50,258 bases of DNA from Acidobacteriaceae bacterium (GTDB lineage: Bacteria; Acidobacteriota; Terriglobia; Bryobacterales; Bryobacteraceae): contig JAFATG010000223.1 of assembly GCA_019244055.1 (NCBI GenBank), forward strand, positions 1-50,258. The letters run 5' to 3'. The notes beneath the pieces were generated by a model. It was not told the DNA's origin, ran no database searches, and saw nothing but the letters and a program-made list of their open reading frames with translations. The first letter of the stretch is position 1. Each line of letters begins with the position of its first letter. This document shows positions 16,072 to 24,763 of the stretch, in pieces. Made by a program: the position numbers and the translations under genes.

Positions 16072-16563
16072 TTAGGATTGTGGCCGGTGCTTTACCAAAC
16101 GAACTTCGGCGCCGCCCCCCGGCCTGGGGTGCAGATCGAAGTCGTCCATGAAGGCTTGCACAATCATCAGGCCTCGCCCGGACTGGTTCAATAAATTCTC
16201 GGGCGCCAGCGGATCCGGTATCGAGTTAAGGTCAAAACCCGCGCCCTCGTCCCCAATCACCACGGTCAAATCAGTATCGGACGTTTCAATATCCAAATGG
16301 ACCTTCTTATTTTTGTTGTAGCGGTTCCCATGGACAACAGCATTTACGGTGCATTCCCGCACGGCCATGCCGATCTGGCCAGCCTCATCCTCGTCAAAAC
16401 CGAGCTTCCGCGCCGCAGCCAAGACAAATTCCTCGGCCCGGTCGACGCTTTGCAGATCTGAGTCGAGCAATTTCTGAGTTTTCTCCATCTTGTCGGTTTG
16501 GCGCGAAGCCATATTTTTGAGATAAGCTTCTCCAGTTATATAAGAGCGGCATCGAAATTGCAT
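16072..16563 (-). CDS. Serine kinase/anti-sigma factor of the RsbW family (HATPase_c_2)
   Basis: The 163-residue protein has an HATPase core: N box MAVRECTVNAVVHG (Glu70, Asn74), G1 box DEGAGFD (105-111) and G2 box GRGLMIVQAF. Such proteins bind a sigma factor or phosphorylate a STAS antagonist, here probably the gene just downstream. ATG 16563 is chosen because GAGG lies six bases upstream; ATGs at 16512 and 16488 would give shorter products that begin closer to the usual domain edge. No cognate alternative sigma factor sits in this cluster; the nearest sigma gene is the ECF type at 17325. Confidence 0.86.
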   Translation of the reverse strand: MQFRCRSYITGEAYLKNMASRQTDKMEKTQKLLDSDLQSVDRAEEFVLAAARKLGFDEDEAGQIGMAVRECTVNAVVHGNRYNKNKKVHLDIETSDTDLTVVIGDEGAGFDLNSIPDPLAPENLLNQSGRGLMIVQAFMDDFDLHPRPGGGAEVRLVKHRPQS

Positions 16564-16602
16564 CGCCCGCCTCAATTGAAGAGTTTACTTCCAGGGCCTG
16601 AC

Positions 16603-16628
16603 TAGTACTTTTTTCGCAGGTTAGTACT
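16603..16628. repeat. Twin TAGTACT sites 19 bases apart
   Basis: TAGTACT (core AGTACT palindrome) occurs at 16603-16609 and again at 16622-16628, between ompH and the RsbW-like gene, upstream of the latter. The spacing is under two helical turns. It could be a binding site for a dimeric regulator; the second copy overlaps the inferred ancestral ompH stop codon. Confidence 0.3.
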
Positions 16629-16640
16629 ATTGCTGTTTTC

Positions 16641-17222
16641 TTATTTCAGGTGGTTCGGTGGGATTGGGGCCGACAGCGGGGTTGTTTGCGTATGTCTTGT
16701 CATACAGCGAAACGATTCCTGTGTGATGTCCATAGCGGTGGACGCATAGAGCACGGGTGTGTTCGGATTGCCGGTATCGAGCACGAGGTTGTATCCGTTG
16801 TCCTTGGCGAATTTGGTTATCACGGCCACGGCGCGCTGCCCGAGGGCGGTCAAGATACGCTGCTGCTCGCTTTGTAGCTCCTCTTCCGCGTCCTGAGAGT
16901 CGCGTTCCAGGCGCTTCTTTTTCTCGTCTATGTCTCGAGCCAGCCCAGCTCTTCGGTCTTCGCTCATCACTGCTGTGCCTTTATTGAGCTGATCCTCGAG
17001 TTGGGCAAGCTCGGTTCGGCGGCTCTCAATTTCTTTCTGCTTGGGTTGAAATCTCGCTGTTAGGTCTTGCGATGCTTTTTGGCCGTCTTTTGTGCCGACC
17101 AAGACTCCTTGCATGTTCATAACGCCGACTTTGGCGGTCGTTTGCTGGGCGTGGCTGCGCGAGGCGAAGCATAGGAGAGTCGCCAAAACGGCTAAGCAGC
17201 TTTTCAACACACTTCCATTCAT
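16641..17222 (-). CDS. OmpH/Skp-family periplasmic chaperone with a frameshifted C-terminus
   Basis: The product (193 residues from ATG 17222) has a signal peptide ending near SRSHAQQ, then VGVMNMQGVLVGTKDG, a long charged coiled coil rich in Glu, Arg and Lys (about 50-130) and AVAVITKFAKDNGYNLVLD, the OmpH/Skp layout for escorting outer-membrane proteins. After ASTAMDITQE the frame gives an odd tail, while the next frame reads VSLYDKTYANNPAVGPNPT and runs to a stop at 16627-16629. This is a typical OmpH-family ending in these bacteria, so a single base has been lost near 16716. Function may survive because the tail is beyond the coiled coil. TTG 17228 and GTG 17225 are alternative starts. 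Confidence 0.82.
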   Translation of the reverse strand: MNGSVLKSCLAVLATLLCFASRSHAQQTTAKVGVMNMQGVLVGTKDGQKASQDLTARFQPKQKEIESRRTELAQLEDQLNKGTAVMSEDRRAGLARDIDEKKKRLERDSQDAEEELQSEQQRILTALGQRAVAVITKFAKDNGYNLVLDTGNPNTPVLYASTAMDITQESFRCMTRHTQTTPLSAPIPPNHLK

Positions 17223-17324
17223 CACCAATATCCGTTCCTGCCCAAGAGAACGAACAAAATTCCGGTTTCTTGCGTTTTTTTCTGGACCGCGAATTCCCTA
17301 GAGTGGCATGCTACAGACAGATCG

Positions 17325-18173
17325 ATGGCATTCGATCATAGCCAAGCTCTTGACGATTGCATAACGCTTCTCTTTCAAGAATCGAATGCAATTGAGTACG
17401 GCTTATCCTTGGCGGAATTTGCGCGCCTCCTATTCGACACTGCTTCGAAGTACCTCGGACCTGATACCGATGCTGGTGAATTCTTAAGGCTTTATCGAAC
17501 GCTTCACATCGGCGATCTGGTATTGATGCAAGCCTGCGCCGCGGGAAACGCGTCGGCCTGGGAGTTGTTGATCCACACCTACCGGCCCAAGCTGCGTCAA
17601 GCAGCGCTGATGATGACACGGGATCACGATGCCGCGCGCGAGCTGGCCGATTCGCTCTTTGGTGAGTTGTTCGGCGCGGCTGGAAAACCCAAGCTTCTAT
17701 CGTTCACGGGACGGGGCAGCCTAGAAGGCTGGCTCAAGGCTACTCTTGCGCAATCCTACATCGATCGCTATCGAGTGGAGCAACGCTTGATCAGGCTCGA
17801 TGACCACAAGGTCGGGTCCCGAGCCATCTTTCCCGCATCGTTTGAAACCGAAGTCGCCGATTCCAGATTGGAGCGGGCGGTCGCGGGCGCGCTCGCAGAG
17901 CTCGGATCATCAGATCGGCTACTGTTAACAAGCTATTTTTTCGATCGACGAACACTAGCGGAAATCGGTCGCATGATTCACGTACACGAGTCCACGGTGA
18001 GCCGGCGCGTCCGCAAAGTGACGAAAACCGTTCGCAAGAAAGTGATCCGCAGTCTTCTGGAGAGTGGTCTGGATCGGCGCGAGGTTAATGAAATGATCGA
18101 CTCCGGCGCGTGGCGGATTTCGCTCGACATCGAGAAATTGATTTATGGGCGATGCGAGGCGGTTCAGGAGTGA
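17325..18173 (+). CDS. ECF-like RNA polymerase sigma factor
   Basis: The 282-residue protein has a region 2 stretch with AWELLIHTYRPKL and GSLEGWLKATLAQSYIDRYR (about 85-155) and a region 4 helix-turn-helix with RRTLAEIGRMIHVHESTVSRRVRKV (about 207-231). An N-terminal extension of about 60 residues and a C-terminal tail lie outside the usual ECF core; such extended forms occur in acidobacteria and myxobacteria. Its stop overlaps the start region of the anti-sigma gene, with ribosome site AGGAG inside its last codons. It would direct RNA polymerase to an unknown regulon, perhaps including the lipid genes downstream. Confidence 0.82.
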   Translation: MAFDHSQALDDCITLLFQESNAIEYGLSLAEFARLLFDTASKYLGPDTDAGEFLRLYRTLHIGDLVLMQACAAGNASAWELLIHTYRPKLRQAALMMTRDHDAARELADSLFGELFGAAGKPKLLSFTGRGSLEGWLKATLAQSYIDRYRVEQRLIRLDDHKVGSRAIFPASFETEVADSRLERAVAGALAELGSSDRLLLTSYFFDRRTLAEIGRMIHVHESTVSRRVRKVTKTVRKKVIRSLLESGLDRREVNEMIDSGAWRISLDIEKLIYGRCEAVQE

Positions 18174-18175
18174 GT

Positions 18176-18715
18176 ATGCCGGAGCATTTCGATCTAAACC
18201 TCCTCAGCGCCTTCGCCGAGCAGAAATTGTCAGGTGGGGAACGGGAAATCGTGCTCAGGCATCTTTCGAATTGCCGGGTCTGCCGCGACTGCCTAGCGAT
18301 GATGGATAGCTTAGTGCAGACGAGTCGGAAAGGTCGGGAAGCTCATCCGACAATCTGGATTGGGGGAGTCGCTGCGGCAATTTGCATCCTATTCCTGGCT
18401 ACCCGATTCTACGCGCCGGCTGTTCGAACGCGCAGGGACGGTTCCACTACGTCGATATTGCAACGGACTCAGGAACTCCGGAATCGGGTTCCGCTTGCGC
18501 ACATTTCGCTCTCTGCCTTCGACAATCGCACGAGTTTGCCGCCCGGGTCTGACCTCAGCCTTTCGCCTCCTGCGAGTCTTCGCTCAGTCGCCCTGGTAAA
18601 CGCAAGCTTCGTGCCCGTGTCTTCCGCGACTGAGCCAAACAGGATCACGCTCAAGACTGCTTTAGGGGATCGATGGATCAGCGTCGATACTATTCCGGCA
18701 AGATTTGAACGATAG
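18176..18715 (+). CDS. Membrane anti-sigma factor with zinc-finger-type HxxxCxxC motif
   Basis: The 179-residue protein contains HLSNCRVCRDC at residues 29-39, the HxxxCxxC zinc site of anti-sigma factors of the zf-HC2/ASD type, then a membrane helix at about 59-78 and a Ser/Pro-rich extracytoplasmic part with little structure. It probably holds the upstream sigma factor at the membrane until a signal arrives. ATG 18176 is three bases past the sigma stop codon and has AGGAG six bases upstream. A GTG at 18170 overlapping that stop is possible. Confidence 0.8.
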   Translation: MPEHFDLNLLSAFAEQKLSGGEREIVLRHLSNCRVCRDCLAMMDSLVQTSRKGREAHPTIWIGGVAAAICILFLATRFYAPAVRTRRDGSTTSILQRTQELRNRVPLAHISLSAFDNRTSLPPGSDLSLSPPASLRSVALVNASFVPVSSATEPNRITLKTALGDRWISVDTIPARFER

Positions 18716-18751
18716 TTTGAGCGCAGGGTTGAGGTAGTGCATCCTGAGTAG

Positions 18752-19168
18752 ATGGTTCCTGGAGAGCCCTTTCGATTCGAGACTCGTATTCGTTTCATCG
18801 ATACCGATGCAAGCGGACGCATTCACTACACGGCCATGTTTCGTTACTTCGAAGCGGCCGAGATCGAATTCATGCGCTCCCTGGGGGTGAGGTACGAAAC
18901 GCAATTTGGCCTGCCTCGGGTCCATGTCGAATGCGATTTCCTGGTCGAGCTCGGGTATGACGATCTCATCGTCATTGAAGTATTCTTGACGAAGCTTGGG
19001 CGGTCTTCCATACGTCTGGAATTTAATGGAAAGAAGCAAGGGGAACTGGCGGCAAGAGGCGCTGTAGTAGTAGTTTGTACGGACAAGAAACTGAAACGCG
19101 CAATTCCGATCCCGGATGAATTTCGCGCCAGGCTGCAAACCGCGCTTAGCCCAGGCGGGGATAGGTAG
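18752..19168 (+). CDS. Hot-dog-fold acyl-CoA thioesterase (YbgC/4-hydroxybenzoyl-CoA type)
   Basis: The 138-residue protein has RFIDTDASGRIHYTAMFRYFEAAE near its start; Asp19 matches the catalytic aspartate of the 4-hydroxybenzoyl-CoA thioesterase family, and the rest follows the single hot-dog domain with FLVELGYDDLIVIEVFL. It would hydrolyse an acyl-CoA, releasing CoA. It sits 36 bases after the anti-sigma gene and 13 bases before the acyl-CoA dehydrogenase, so it likely shares their transcript in a fatty-acid unit. Confidence 0.88.
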   Translation: MVPGEPFRFETRIRFIDTDASGRIHYTAMFRYFEAAEIEFMRSLGVRYETQFGLPRVHVECDFLVELGYDDLIVIEVFLTKLGRSSIRLEFNGKKQGELAARGAVVVVCTDKKLKRAIPIPDEFRARLQTALSPGGDR

Positions 19169-19181
19169 GGCAGGAGAAGGT

Positions 19182-20954
19182 ATGGAAGTTGCGGAAAAAT
19201 CTGCGCTCAAGCTGAACGGCGGCGGCTTTCTCATCCAGGACAGCGCTCCCGAGGATATCTTTACTGCCGAGGACCTCAGCGAAGAACACCTCGCCATAGC
19301 TAGGACAGCAGATGATTTCTATGCGAAAGAGATCGAGCCGAATCTGGAAGCAATCCGGCACCAGGAGCCTGGCGTCGCGGTTCGCATCCTGAAGAAATCG
19401 GCCGAGCTCGGTCTCACCGCTATTGCGATCCCGGAAAAGTTTGGCGGCATGGAGCTTGACTTCCCTTCCGTTCTGATCGCCGCGGAACACCTGGGCCGCG
19501 ACGGCTCTTACGCCGGCTGGCACGGAGCCCACAGCGGCATCGGCACCCTGCCCGTTCTCTACTTCGGCACGCCGGCGCAACAAGCGAAGTATCTCCCAAA
19601 GCTCGCGCGCGCGGAAATGATCGCAGCATATGCGCTGACGGAGCCACAAGCGGGCTCCGATGCCCTCGCCGCCCGCACGCGCGCCGATCTGTCCGCAGAT
19701 GGCAAACATTACATCCTGAATGGACAGAAGATGTGGATCACCAATGGCGGAGCTGCTGGCCTGTTTACGGTTTTTGCCAAAGTCGGTGGCGAGAAGTTTA
19801 CTGCTTTCCTGATCGAGCGCGCCTTTCCGGGCGTCACGAGCGGCGCGGAAGAAAAGAAGATGGGGATCAAAGGCAGCTCGACGACGGCCGTCTATTTCGA
19901 GAACGTTCCGGTGCCGGTCGAAAACGTATTAGGCGAAATCGGCCGCGGCCACATCATTGCGTTCAACATTCTGAACATCGGGCGGCTCAAACTAGGCGCT
20001 TTGGCGGTCGCTGGAGCGAAAGACGTTCTAGCGATTTCTCTGAACTATGCGAAAGAGCGCAAAGCGTTCGGATCCTCTATTGGGGAGTTTGGCGCCATTC
20101 AGCACAAACTCGCTGAAATGGCGATTCGTATCTTCGCCGCTGAATCGATCGCCTGGCGCGTGGTGGGCCTGATTCAAAGCCAGCTTAACGGCTTCTCTTG
20201 GGACCAGCCGGAAGCGTCACGCGTCATGCTCAAAGCGATTGAAGAGTACGCAGTCGAATGCTCCATCGTCAAGGTCTATGGATCAGAGGTGCTCGACTAC
20301 GTAGTAGATGAGGGAGTGCAAACCCACGGTGGTTATGGTTTCCATCAGGATTACGCCGTGGAACGGGCCTATCGCGATTCACGTATCAACCGGATTTTCG
20401 AGGGAACGAACGAGATCAACCGGTTACTTATTTCTGGAATGCTGTTGAAGCGAGCCGGCCGCGGCCAGCTCGCGCTGATGCCCGCTGTGATGAATCTCAT
20501 GGCGGAAATTCAGGGCGGAAAGATTGGTTCTGACGATTCGAACGAGGAGATGCGACTCTTGCAGAATGCCAAGAGCATCGCTCTGCTCACAATGGGCTTG
20601 GCGTATCGAAAATACCAGGCTGAGATCGAAAAGCAACAGGAAGTTCTAATGAACATCGCGGATATCATCATGGAAGCGTTCGCGATGGAGTCCGCGCTGC
20701 TGCGGACCCGCAAATTGGCGTGGTCCGGAAAGGCGTCTGTTGCTGAAGCCATATGCTCCGTTTTCCTGCGAGACGCGATGGCGCGCATTGAAGTGTCGGC
20801 CCGAAGTATTCTTGGGGCCTGTTTGGATTCGCAGATACTGCGGACGAACATGTCCGTCTTGCGCCGCTTAACGGCTTACGATCCTGTGAACGGAGTTGAG
20901 CTGCGGCGCAAGATTGCGGGGCGGCTCTTGTCTCGCGAGCGCTATGCGCTTTGA
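19182..20954 (+). CDS. Acyl-CoA dehydrogenase, long type (VLCAD/ACAD9-like)
   Basis: The 590-residue flavoprotein has AYALTEPQAGSDA, the substrate-domain GQKMWITNGG, GIKGSSTTAVYFENVPVP and YGGYGFHQDYAVERAYRD followed by RIFEGTNEI, whose Glu is the likely catalytic base. It has about 150 residues beyond the standard ACAD core (after residue 430), as in VLCAD and ACAD9, where the extra region helps membrane or dimer contact. It oxidises acyl-CoA to trans-2-enoyl-CoA. ATG 19182 has AGGAGAAGGT upstream. The gene starts 13 bases after the thioesterase and is followed by an acyl-CoA ligase. Confidence 0.93.
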   Translation: MEVAEKSALKLNGGGFLIQDSAPEDIFTAEDLSEEHLAIARTADDFYAKEIEPNLEAIRHQEPGVAVRILKKSAELGLTAIAIPEKFGGMELDFPSVLIAAEHLGRDGSYAGWHGAHSGIGTLPVLYFGTPAQQAKYLPKLARAEMIAAYALTEPQAGSDALAARTRADLSADGKHYILNGQKMWITNGGAAGLFTVFAKVGGEKFTAFLIERAFPGVTSGAEEKKMGIKGSSTTAVYFENVPVPVENVLGEIGRGHIIAFNILNIGRLKLGALAVAGAKDVLAISLNYAKERKAFGSSIGEFGAIQHKLAEMAIRIFAAESIAWRVVGLIQSQLNGFSWDQPEASRVMLKAIEEYAVECSIVKVYGSEVLDYVVDEGVQTHGGYGFHQDYAVERAYRDSRINRIFEGTNEINRLLISGMLLKRAGRGQLALMPAVMNLMAEIQGGKIGSDDSNEEMRLLQNAKSIALLTMGLAYRKYQAEIEKQQEVLMNIADIIMEAFAMESALLRTRKLAWSGKASVAEAICSVFLRDAMARIEVSARSILGACLDSQILRTNMSVLRRLTAYDPVNGVELRRKIAGRLLSRERYAL

Positions 20955-20972
20955 CGGGAATTCCGGGATTTC

Positions 20973-22565
20973 ATGAAGATTCCTCTTACTCCGATCCGCT
21001 GCTTGTATCGTGCCGTGGATCTCTATGGCCGGAAGGAGGGCGTGATCTCCGGGGCCGCGCGCTACACGTATGCGCAATTTGGCGAGCGCTGCGAACGCTT
21101 AGCGGCCGGGTTACGTTCCGAAGGGGTCCAGCCAGGAGACCGCGTCGCGTTTCTCAGCTTCAATAACAATCAGCTTCTGGAGGGTTATTACGCCGCTCCG
21201 CTCATTCGCGCCATCGTGATGCCGCTGAATGTGCGTTTGACTGCGCCCGAATTGATCGAAATACTGAATCATGCTGAACCCCGCATCCTGATCTTCGAAA
21301 ATGATTTTGCCCCACTCGTCGAAGCGTTTCACAAGTCTTGTCCCAGCGTAAAGTGCTTCGTTTCAATCGAGGCGCCAACTTCGCTGGCCGGCCTCGTCTA
21401 TGACGAGCTTCTTTCTCGCGGACGTCTGGACCGTCCGGATCTCTTCTCGTTTGATGAGGAAGAAATCGCGGAATTGTTTTACACCAGCGGCAGCACCGGC
21501 ACGCCGAAAGGTGTCATGCTGTCGCACCGCACGATTTACCTGCACGCGCTCGCCGTAACGGGAAGTGTCACGCAAAACGACCGGAGCGTCGAGTTGCACA
21601 CGATCCCGCTCTTTCATGCGAACGGCTGGGGCCGTCCGCAGACGGCGACCATGCTCGGGGCCAAGCAGGTGATGGTTCGTCGCTTTGAACCTTGTGCTGT
21701 CTTGCGCCTGATCCAGGACGAAAAAGCGACCAGCATGTCGGTTGTCCCGGTCATGGCCAATGCACTTCTGAACTGCCCGGATCTAGGCAACTTCGATAGT
21801 TCCAGCATGGTAGAGATTCATATCGGCGGAGCGGCCTCTTCGCCGGAATTGATTGCCCGGATGGAAAGGGCGTTCGGATGCACCGTCATCGCGGGCTATG
21901 GCCTGACCGAAACGAGCCCCGTGGCAACATCGGCGCGTGTCAAAGGGACGGTCAGATTCGCGGACGAAGAAGATCGCCTGAATCACCTTGCGATGGCGGG
22001 TTGGCCGATTCTCGGGAACGATATCCGGGTCGTATATGCAGATATGAAAGATGTCCCCCGTGATATGGAGAGTATCGGCGAGATCGTTATCCGAGGCGAC
22101 AACGTGACGGAGGGCTATTACGAGGAACCCGACGCGACGCAGAAAGTGATGACCCATGGCTGGTTTCACACCGGTGATATGGCGGTATGGGACGACGAGA
22201 ATTACGTTCATATCGTGGATCGGAAGAAGGACATCATCATCAGCGGAGGCGAAAACATCTCTTCCATCGAAGTGGAACGGGCAATCTTCGCTCATCCGGC
22301 CGTTTTGGAATGCGCCGTCGTTGCCGCGCCTGACACGCAATGGGGCGAGATTCCTGCGGCGATCATTGTGCTAAAGCCAAACCAGCAATTGACAGAAGCC
22401 CAGTTAGCCGAGTTCCTCCACGGGCGCTTAGCGAAATTCAAGCTGCCGCGTTTGGTTCAATTTGTCGAAGGTCCCCTGCCGAAGACAGGCACCGGCAAGA
22501 TTTTGAAACGCGAGTTGCGCGAACAGTTCTGGACCGGCAAAGAGCGACGCGTGCAAGGAATCTGA
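20973..22565 (+). CDS. Long-chain acyl-CoA synthetase (AMP-binding)
   Basis: The 530-residue enzyme has the ATP loop FYTSGSTGTPKGVML, the YGLTETSP motif, GWFHTGDMAVWDD, DRKKDIIISGGENI and the C-terminal PKTGTGKILKREL with the adenylation lysine. It activates a carboxylic acid as acyl-AMP and then acyl-CoA, feeding the dehydrogenase just upstream. Layout resembles FadD3/FadD-like or medium-chain ligases rather than the eukaryotic long form. It lies 18 bases after the dehydrogenase stop. The next gene converges eight bases away. Confidence 0.93.
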   Translation: MKIPLTPIRCLYRAVDLYGRKEGVISGAARYTYAQFGERCERLAAGLRSEGVQPGDRVAFLSFNNNQLLEGYYAAPLIRAIVMPLNVRLTAPELIEILNHAEPRILIFENDFAPLVEAFHKSCPSVKCFVSIEAPTSLAGLVYDELLSRGRLDRPDLFSFDEEEIAELFYTSGSTGTPKGVMLSHRTIYLHALAVTGSVTQNDRSVELHTIPLFHANGWGRPQTATMLGAKQVMVRRFEPCAVLRLIQDEKATSMSVVPVMANALLNCPDLGNFDSSSMVEIHIGGAASSPELIARMERAFGCTVIAGYGLTETSPVATSARVKGTVRFADEEDRLNHLAMAGWPILGNDIRVVYADMKDVPRDMESIGEIVIRGDNVTEGYYEEPDATQKVMTHGWFHTGDMAVWDDENYVHIVDRKKDIIISGGENISSIEVERAIFAHPAVLECAVVAAPDTQWGEIPAAIIVLKPNQQLTEAQLAEFLHGRLAKFKLPRLVQFVEGPLPKTGTGKILKRELREQFWTGKERRVQGI

Positions 22566-22573
22566 CCGACTTC

Positions 22574-24703
22574 TCATCCGGCCATCGCTCCCGCTTCCCT
22601 CTGCTGATCGAAATCCGAAAACGCAGATTTTTCCTGAGCCAATTTTTTCAGAAGAGGAGCAGGAGCCCACAGATCTGCTCCATGCTGCCGTTCGAACGCC
22701 TCGATCCGCGCGAGCACGGTTCCGAGCCCAACTGTGTCGGCATAGAACATTGGGCCGCCGCGCCAGGCCGGAAAGCCGTAGCCAAAGACGTAGGTGATAT
22801 CAATATCTACCGCACGAAGCGCTATGCCGTCCTCGAGCACGCGCGCTCCCTCATTGACCAGCGCGTAAATGCAGCGATCGACAATTTCTTGTGATGAGAT
22901 TTGCCGCCGCTCAATTCCCGCCTCGCGCGCTGTTTTCTCGATCAGCGCGGCGGTCTCAGGGTCAGGGGATGGCTTCCGCTTTTCGTCATATTGCGACCAC
23001 CCGCGCCCAGTCTTTTGCCCGAAGCGGCCCATCTCGCACAGTTTGTCGGCTACTAGCGGTTTCCGCACTCCGGGCTTTTCGAAGCGCGCAAATTCCTTGC
23101 GAATGGCCCACCCGACATCCAGACCGGCGAGATCGTCTACCGCTAGCGGACCCATCGCCATGCCGAAGTCGTAAAGAGCCTGATTCACCTGCTCCACCGA
23201 CGCGCCTTCTTCCACCAGAAACTGAGCTTCGCGGAAATACGGACCCACCATCCGGTTGCCTATGAAACCATGACAATTCTCCGCGAGCACCGCAACCTTG
23301 CCCAGCCTTTTTCCAAGTGCCATAGACGTGGCGATCACTTCCTTGCTGGTTTTCTTGCCTCGCACTACCTCCAGCAGTCTCATCACATTAGCCGGGCTGA
23401 AGAAATGATTGCCGATTACCATCTCCGGCCGCGCCGTGGCGGATGCGATCTCGTCAATATCCAGGCTTGAAGTGTTGGAAGCGAGAATGCAATCCGGTTT
23501 TGCGATCTTGTCGATTTCGGTGAAGACCTGCTTTTTCACCTGCATGTTTTCGAAAACCGCTTCCACGATGATGTCCGCCTGGTCGAAACCGTCATAGGTC
23601 AATTGCGGTGTAATGAGTGCGAGCCGCTGGTTCATGGCAGCCTGGGACAGCTTCCCTTTGGCCACTGTGTTGGCGTAGTTCTTGCGGATATTGGCCAGCC
23701 CTCGATCGAGGGCGTCCGCTGCAGTCTCCTTGACAATCACCGGAATGCCTGCATTGGCATACGCCATGGTGATGCCGCCGCCCATTGTACCCGCCCCAAC
23801 AATGGCCGCTCGCTTAATCGAGTACGTTTTCGTATCTTTGCCGACGCCCGGAATCTTCGAAACCGCACGCTCGCCAAAAAACACGTGAATCAAGCCTTTC
23901 GACTGGTCTCCGAACAGACACTCGTTGAACAGCTCGGCTTCCCGCTTGCAACCCGCATCGAACGGCAGTTTAGTCGCGGCTTCCACCGAGTCAATCGCGC
24001 GCAGCGGCGCAATCATTTGACGCGCTTTGGCTTGGGCCTGCTGCCGCGCCACCGCAAAGATCACCGGGTTCGCTTGGGCCAGCTTTTCGTTTCGTTCGCG
24101 CGTTTTTCGGAAGGGTTCGGCCGCAATGGAACCCGCAAACGCGACCGCCTCTTCAAGCAGGTTTTCCCCTACGATGCGATCGACGACTCCAGCCATAAGC
24201 GCATCCTGGGCCTTGACTGGTTCGCCGCCGGCGCACATTTCGAGAGCCTTGACAACCCCGGCCAGTCTGGGAAGCCGCTGCGTTCCACCGGCCCCTGGAA
24301 TCAGCCCTAGTTTCACCTCCGGCTGTCCGACCTGCGCAGTCGGTGTGATCACCCGATAATGCGCCGACATCGCTGTCTCTAATCCTCCGCCGAAGGCTTG
24401 CCCGTGAATGGCAGCGACAACGGGCTTAGGCGAGTCTTCGATGCTCTGCAGATACGGCAATAGACTCAGCCGCGGGCGTGCTCCCGAAACGATCTTGCCG
24501 AACTCGCGAATATCCGCTCCCGCTATGAATGTCTGCCCGGCCCCGATCAGCACTACAGCTCGAATCGCCGAATCTCTGGCGGCTTGCTTCACCGCCTCCT
24601 GAATTCCTTCGGGAATACCCGGGCTGAGAGCATTCACGGGGGGATTATCAATCGTAATGACCGCAATATCGCCCTGGCGGCTCAGCTTCACCAATTCAGC
24701 CAT
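22574..24703 (-). CDS. Bifunctional enoyl-CoA hydratase/3-hydroxyacyl-CoA dehydrogenase (FadB/FadJ type)
   Basis: The 709-residue protein has a crotonase domain (about 1-190) with oxyanion loop FGGGLETAMSA (Glu109) and the second catalytic Glu129 in GQPEVKLGLIPGAGG, a linker, then the NAD-binding domain at about 298 with AAIVGAGTMGGG, the ASNTSSLDIDEIA and IGNHFFSPANVMRLLEVVRG motifs, and a duplicated C-terminal 3HCDH domain. It performs hydration and dehydrogenation in beta-oxidation. ATG 24703 has AGGAGG upstream and replaces a much longer open frame up to 24946 that overlaps the thiolase. It is divergent from the thiolase across 60 bases, where a TATATA/TTGTCC pair could be its promoter. 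Confidence 0.93.
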   Translation of the reverse strand: MAELVKLSRQGDIAVITIDNPPVNALSPGIPEGIQEAVKQAARDSAIRAVVLIGAGQTFIAGADIREFGKIVSGARPRLSLLPYLQSIEDSPKPVVAAIHGQAFGGGLETAMSAHYRVITPTAQVGQPEVKLGLIPGAGGTQRLPRLAGVVKALEMCAGGEPVKAQDALMAGVVDRIVGENLLEEAVAFAGSIAAEPFRKTRERNEKLAQANPVIFAVARQQAQAKARQMIAPLRAIDSVEAATKLPFDAGCKREAELFNECLFGDQSKGLIHVFFGERAVSKIPGVGKDTKTYSIKRAAIVGAGTMGGGITMAYANAGIPVIVKETAADALDRGLANIRKNYANTVAKGKLSQAAMNQRLALITPQLTYDGFDQADIIVEAVFENMQVKKQVFTEIDKIAKPDCILASNTSSLDIDEIASATARPEMVIGNHFFSPANVMRLLEVVRGKKTSKEVIATSMALGKRLGKVAVLAENCHGFIGNRMVGPYFREAQFLVEEGASVEQVNQALYDFGMAMGPLAVDDLAGLDVGWAIRKEFARFEKPGVRKPLVADKLCEMGRFGQKTGRGWSQYDEKRKPSPDPETAALIEKTAREAGIERRQISSQEIVDRCIYALVNEGARVLEDGIALRAVDIDITYVFGYGFPAWRGGPMFYADTVGLGTVLARIEAFERQHGADLWAPAPLLKKLAQEKSAFSDFDQQREAGAMAG

Positions 24704-24763
24704 CTCATTCCTCCTCTGTAGGTATATACTGTTCGCGTTTTGACATCGGACAATGAAGGGGAA

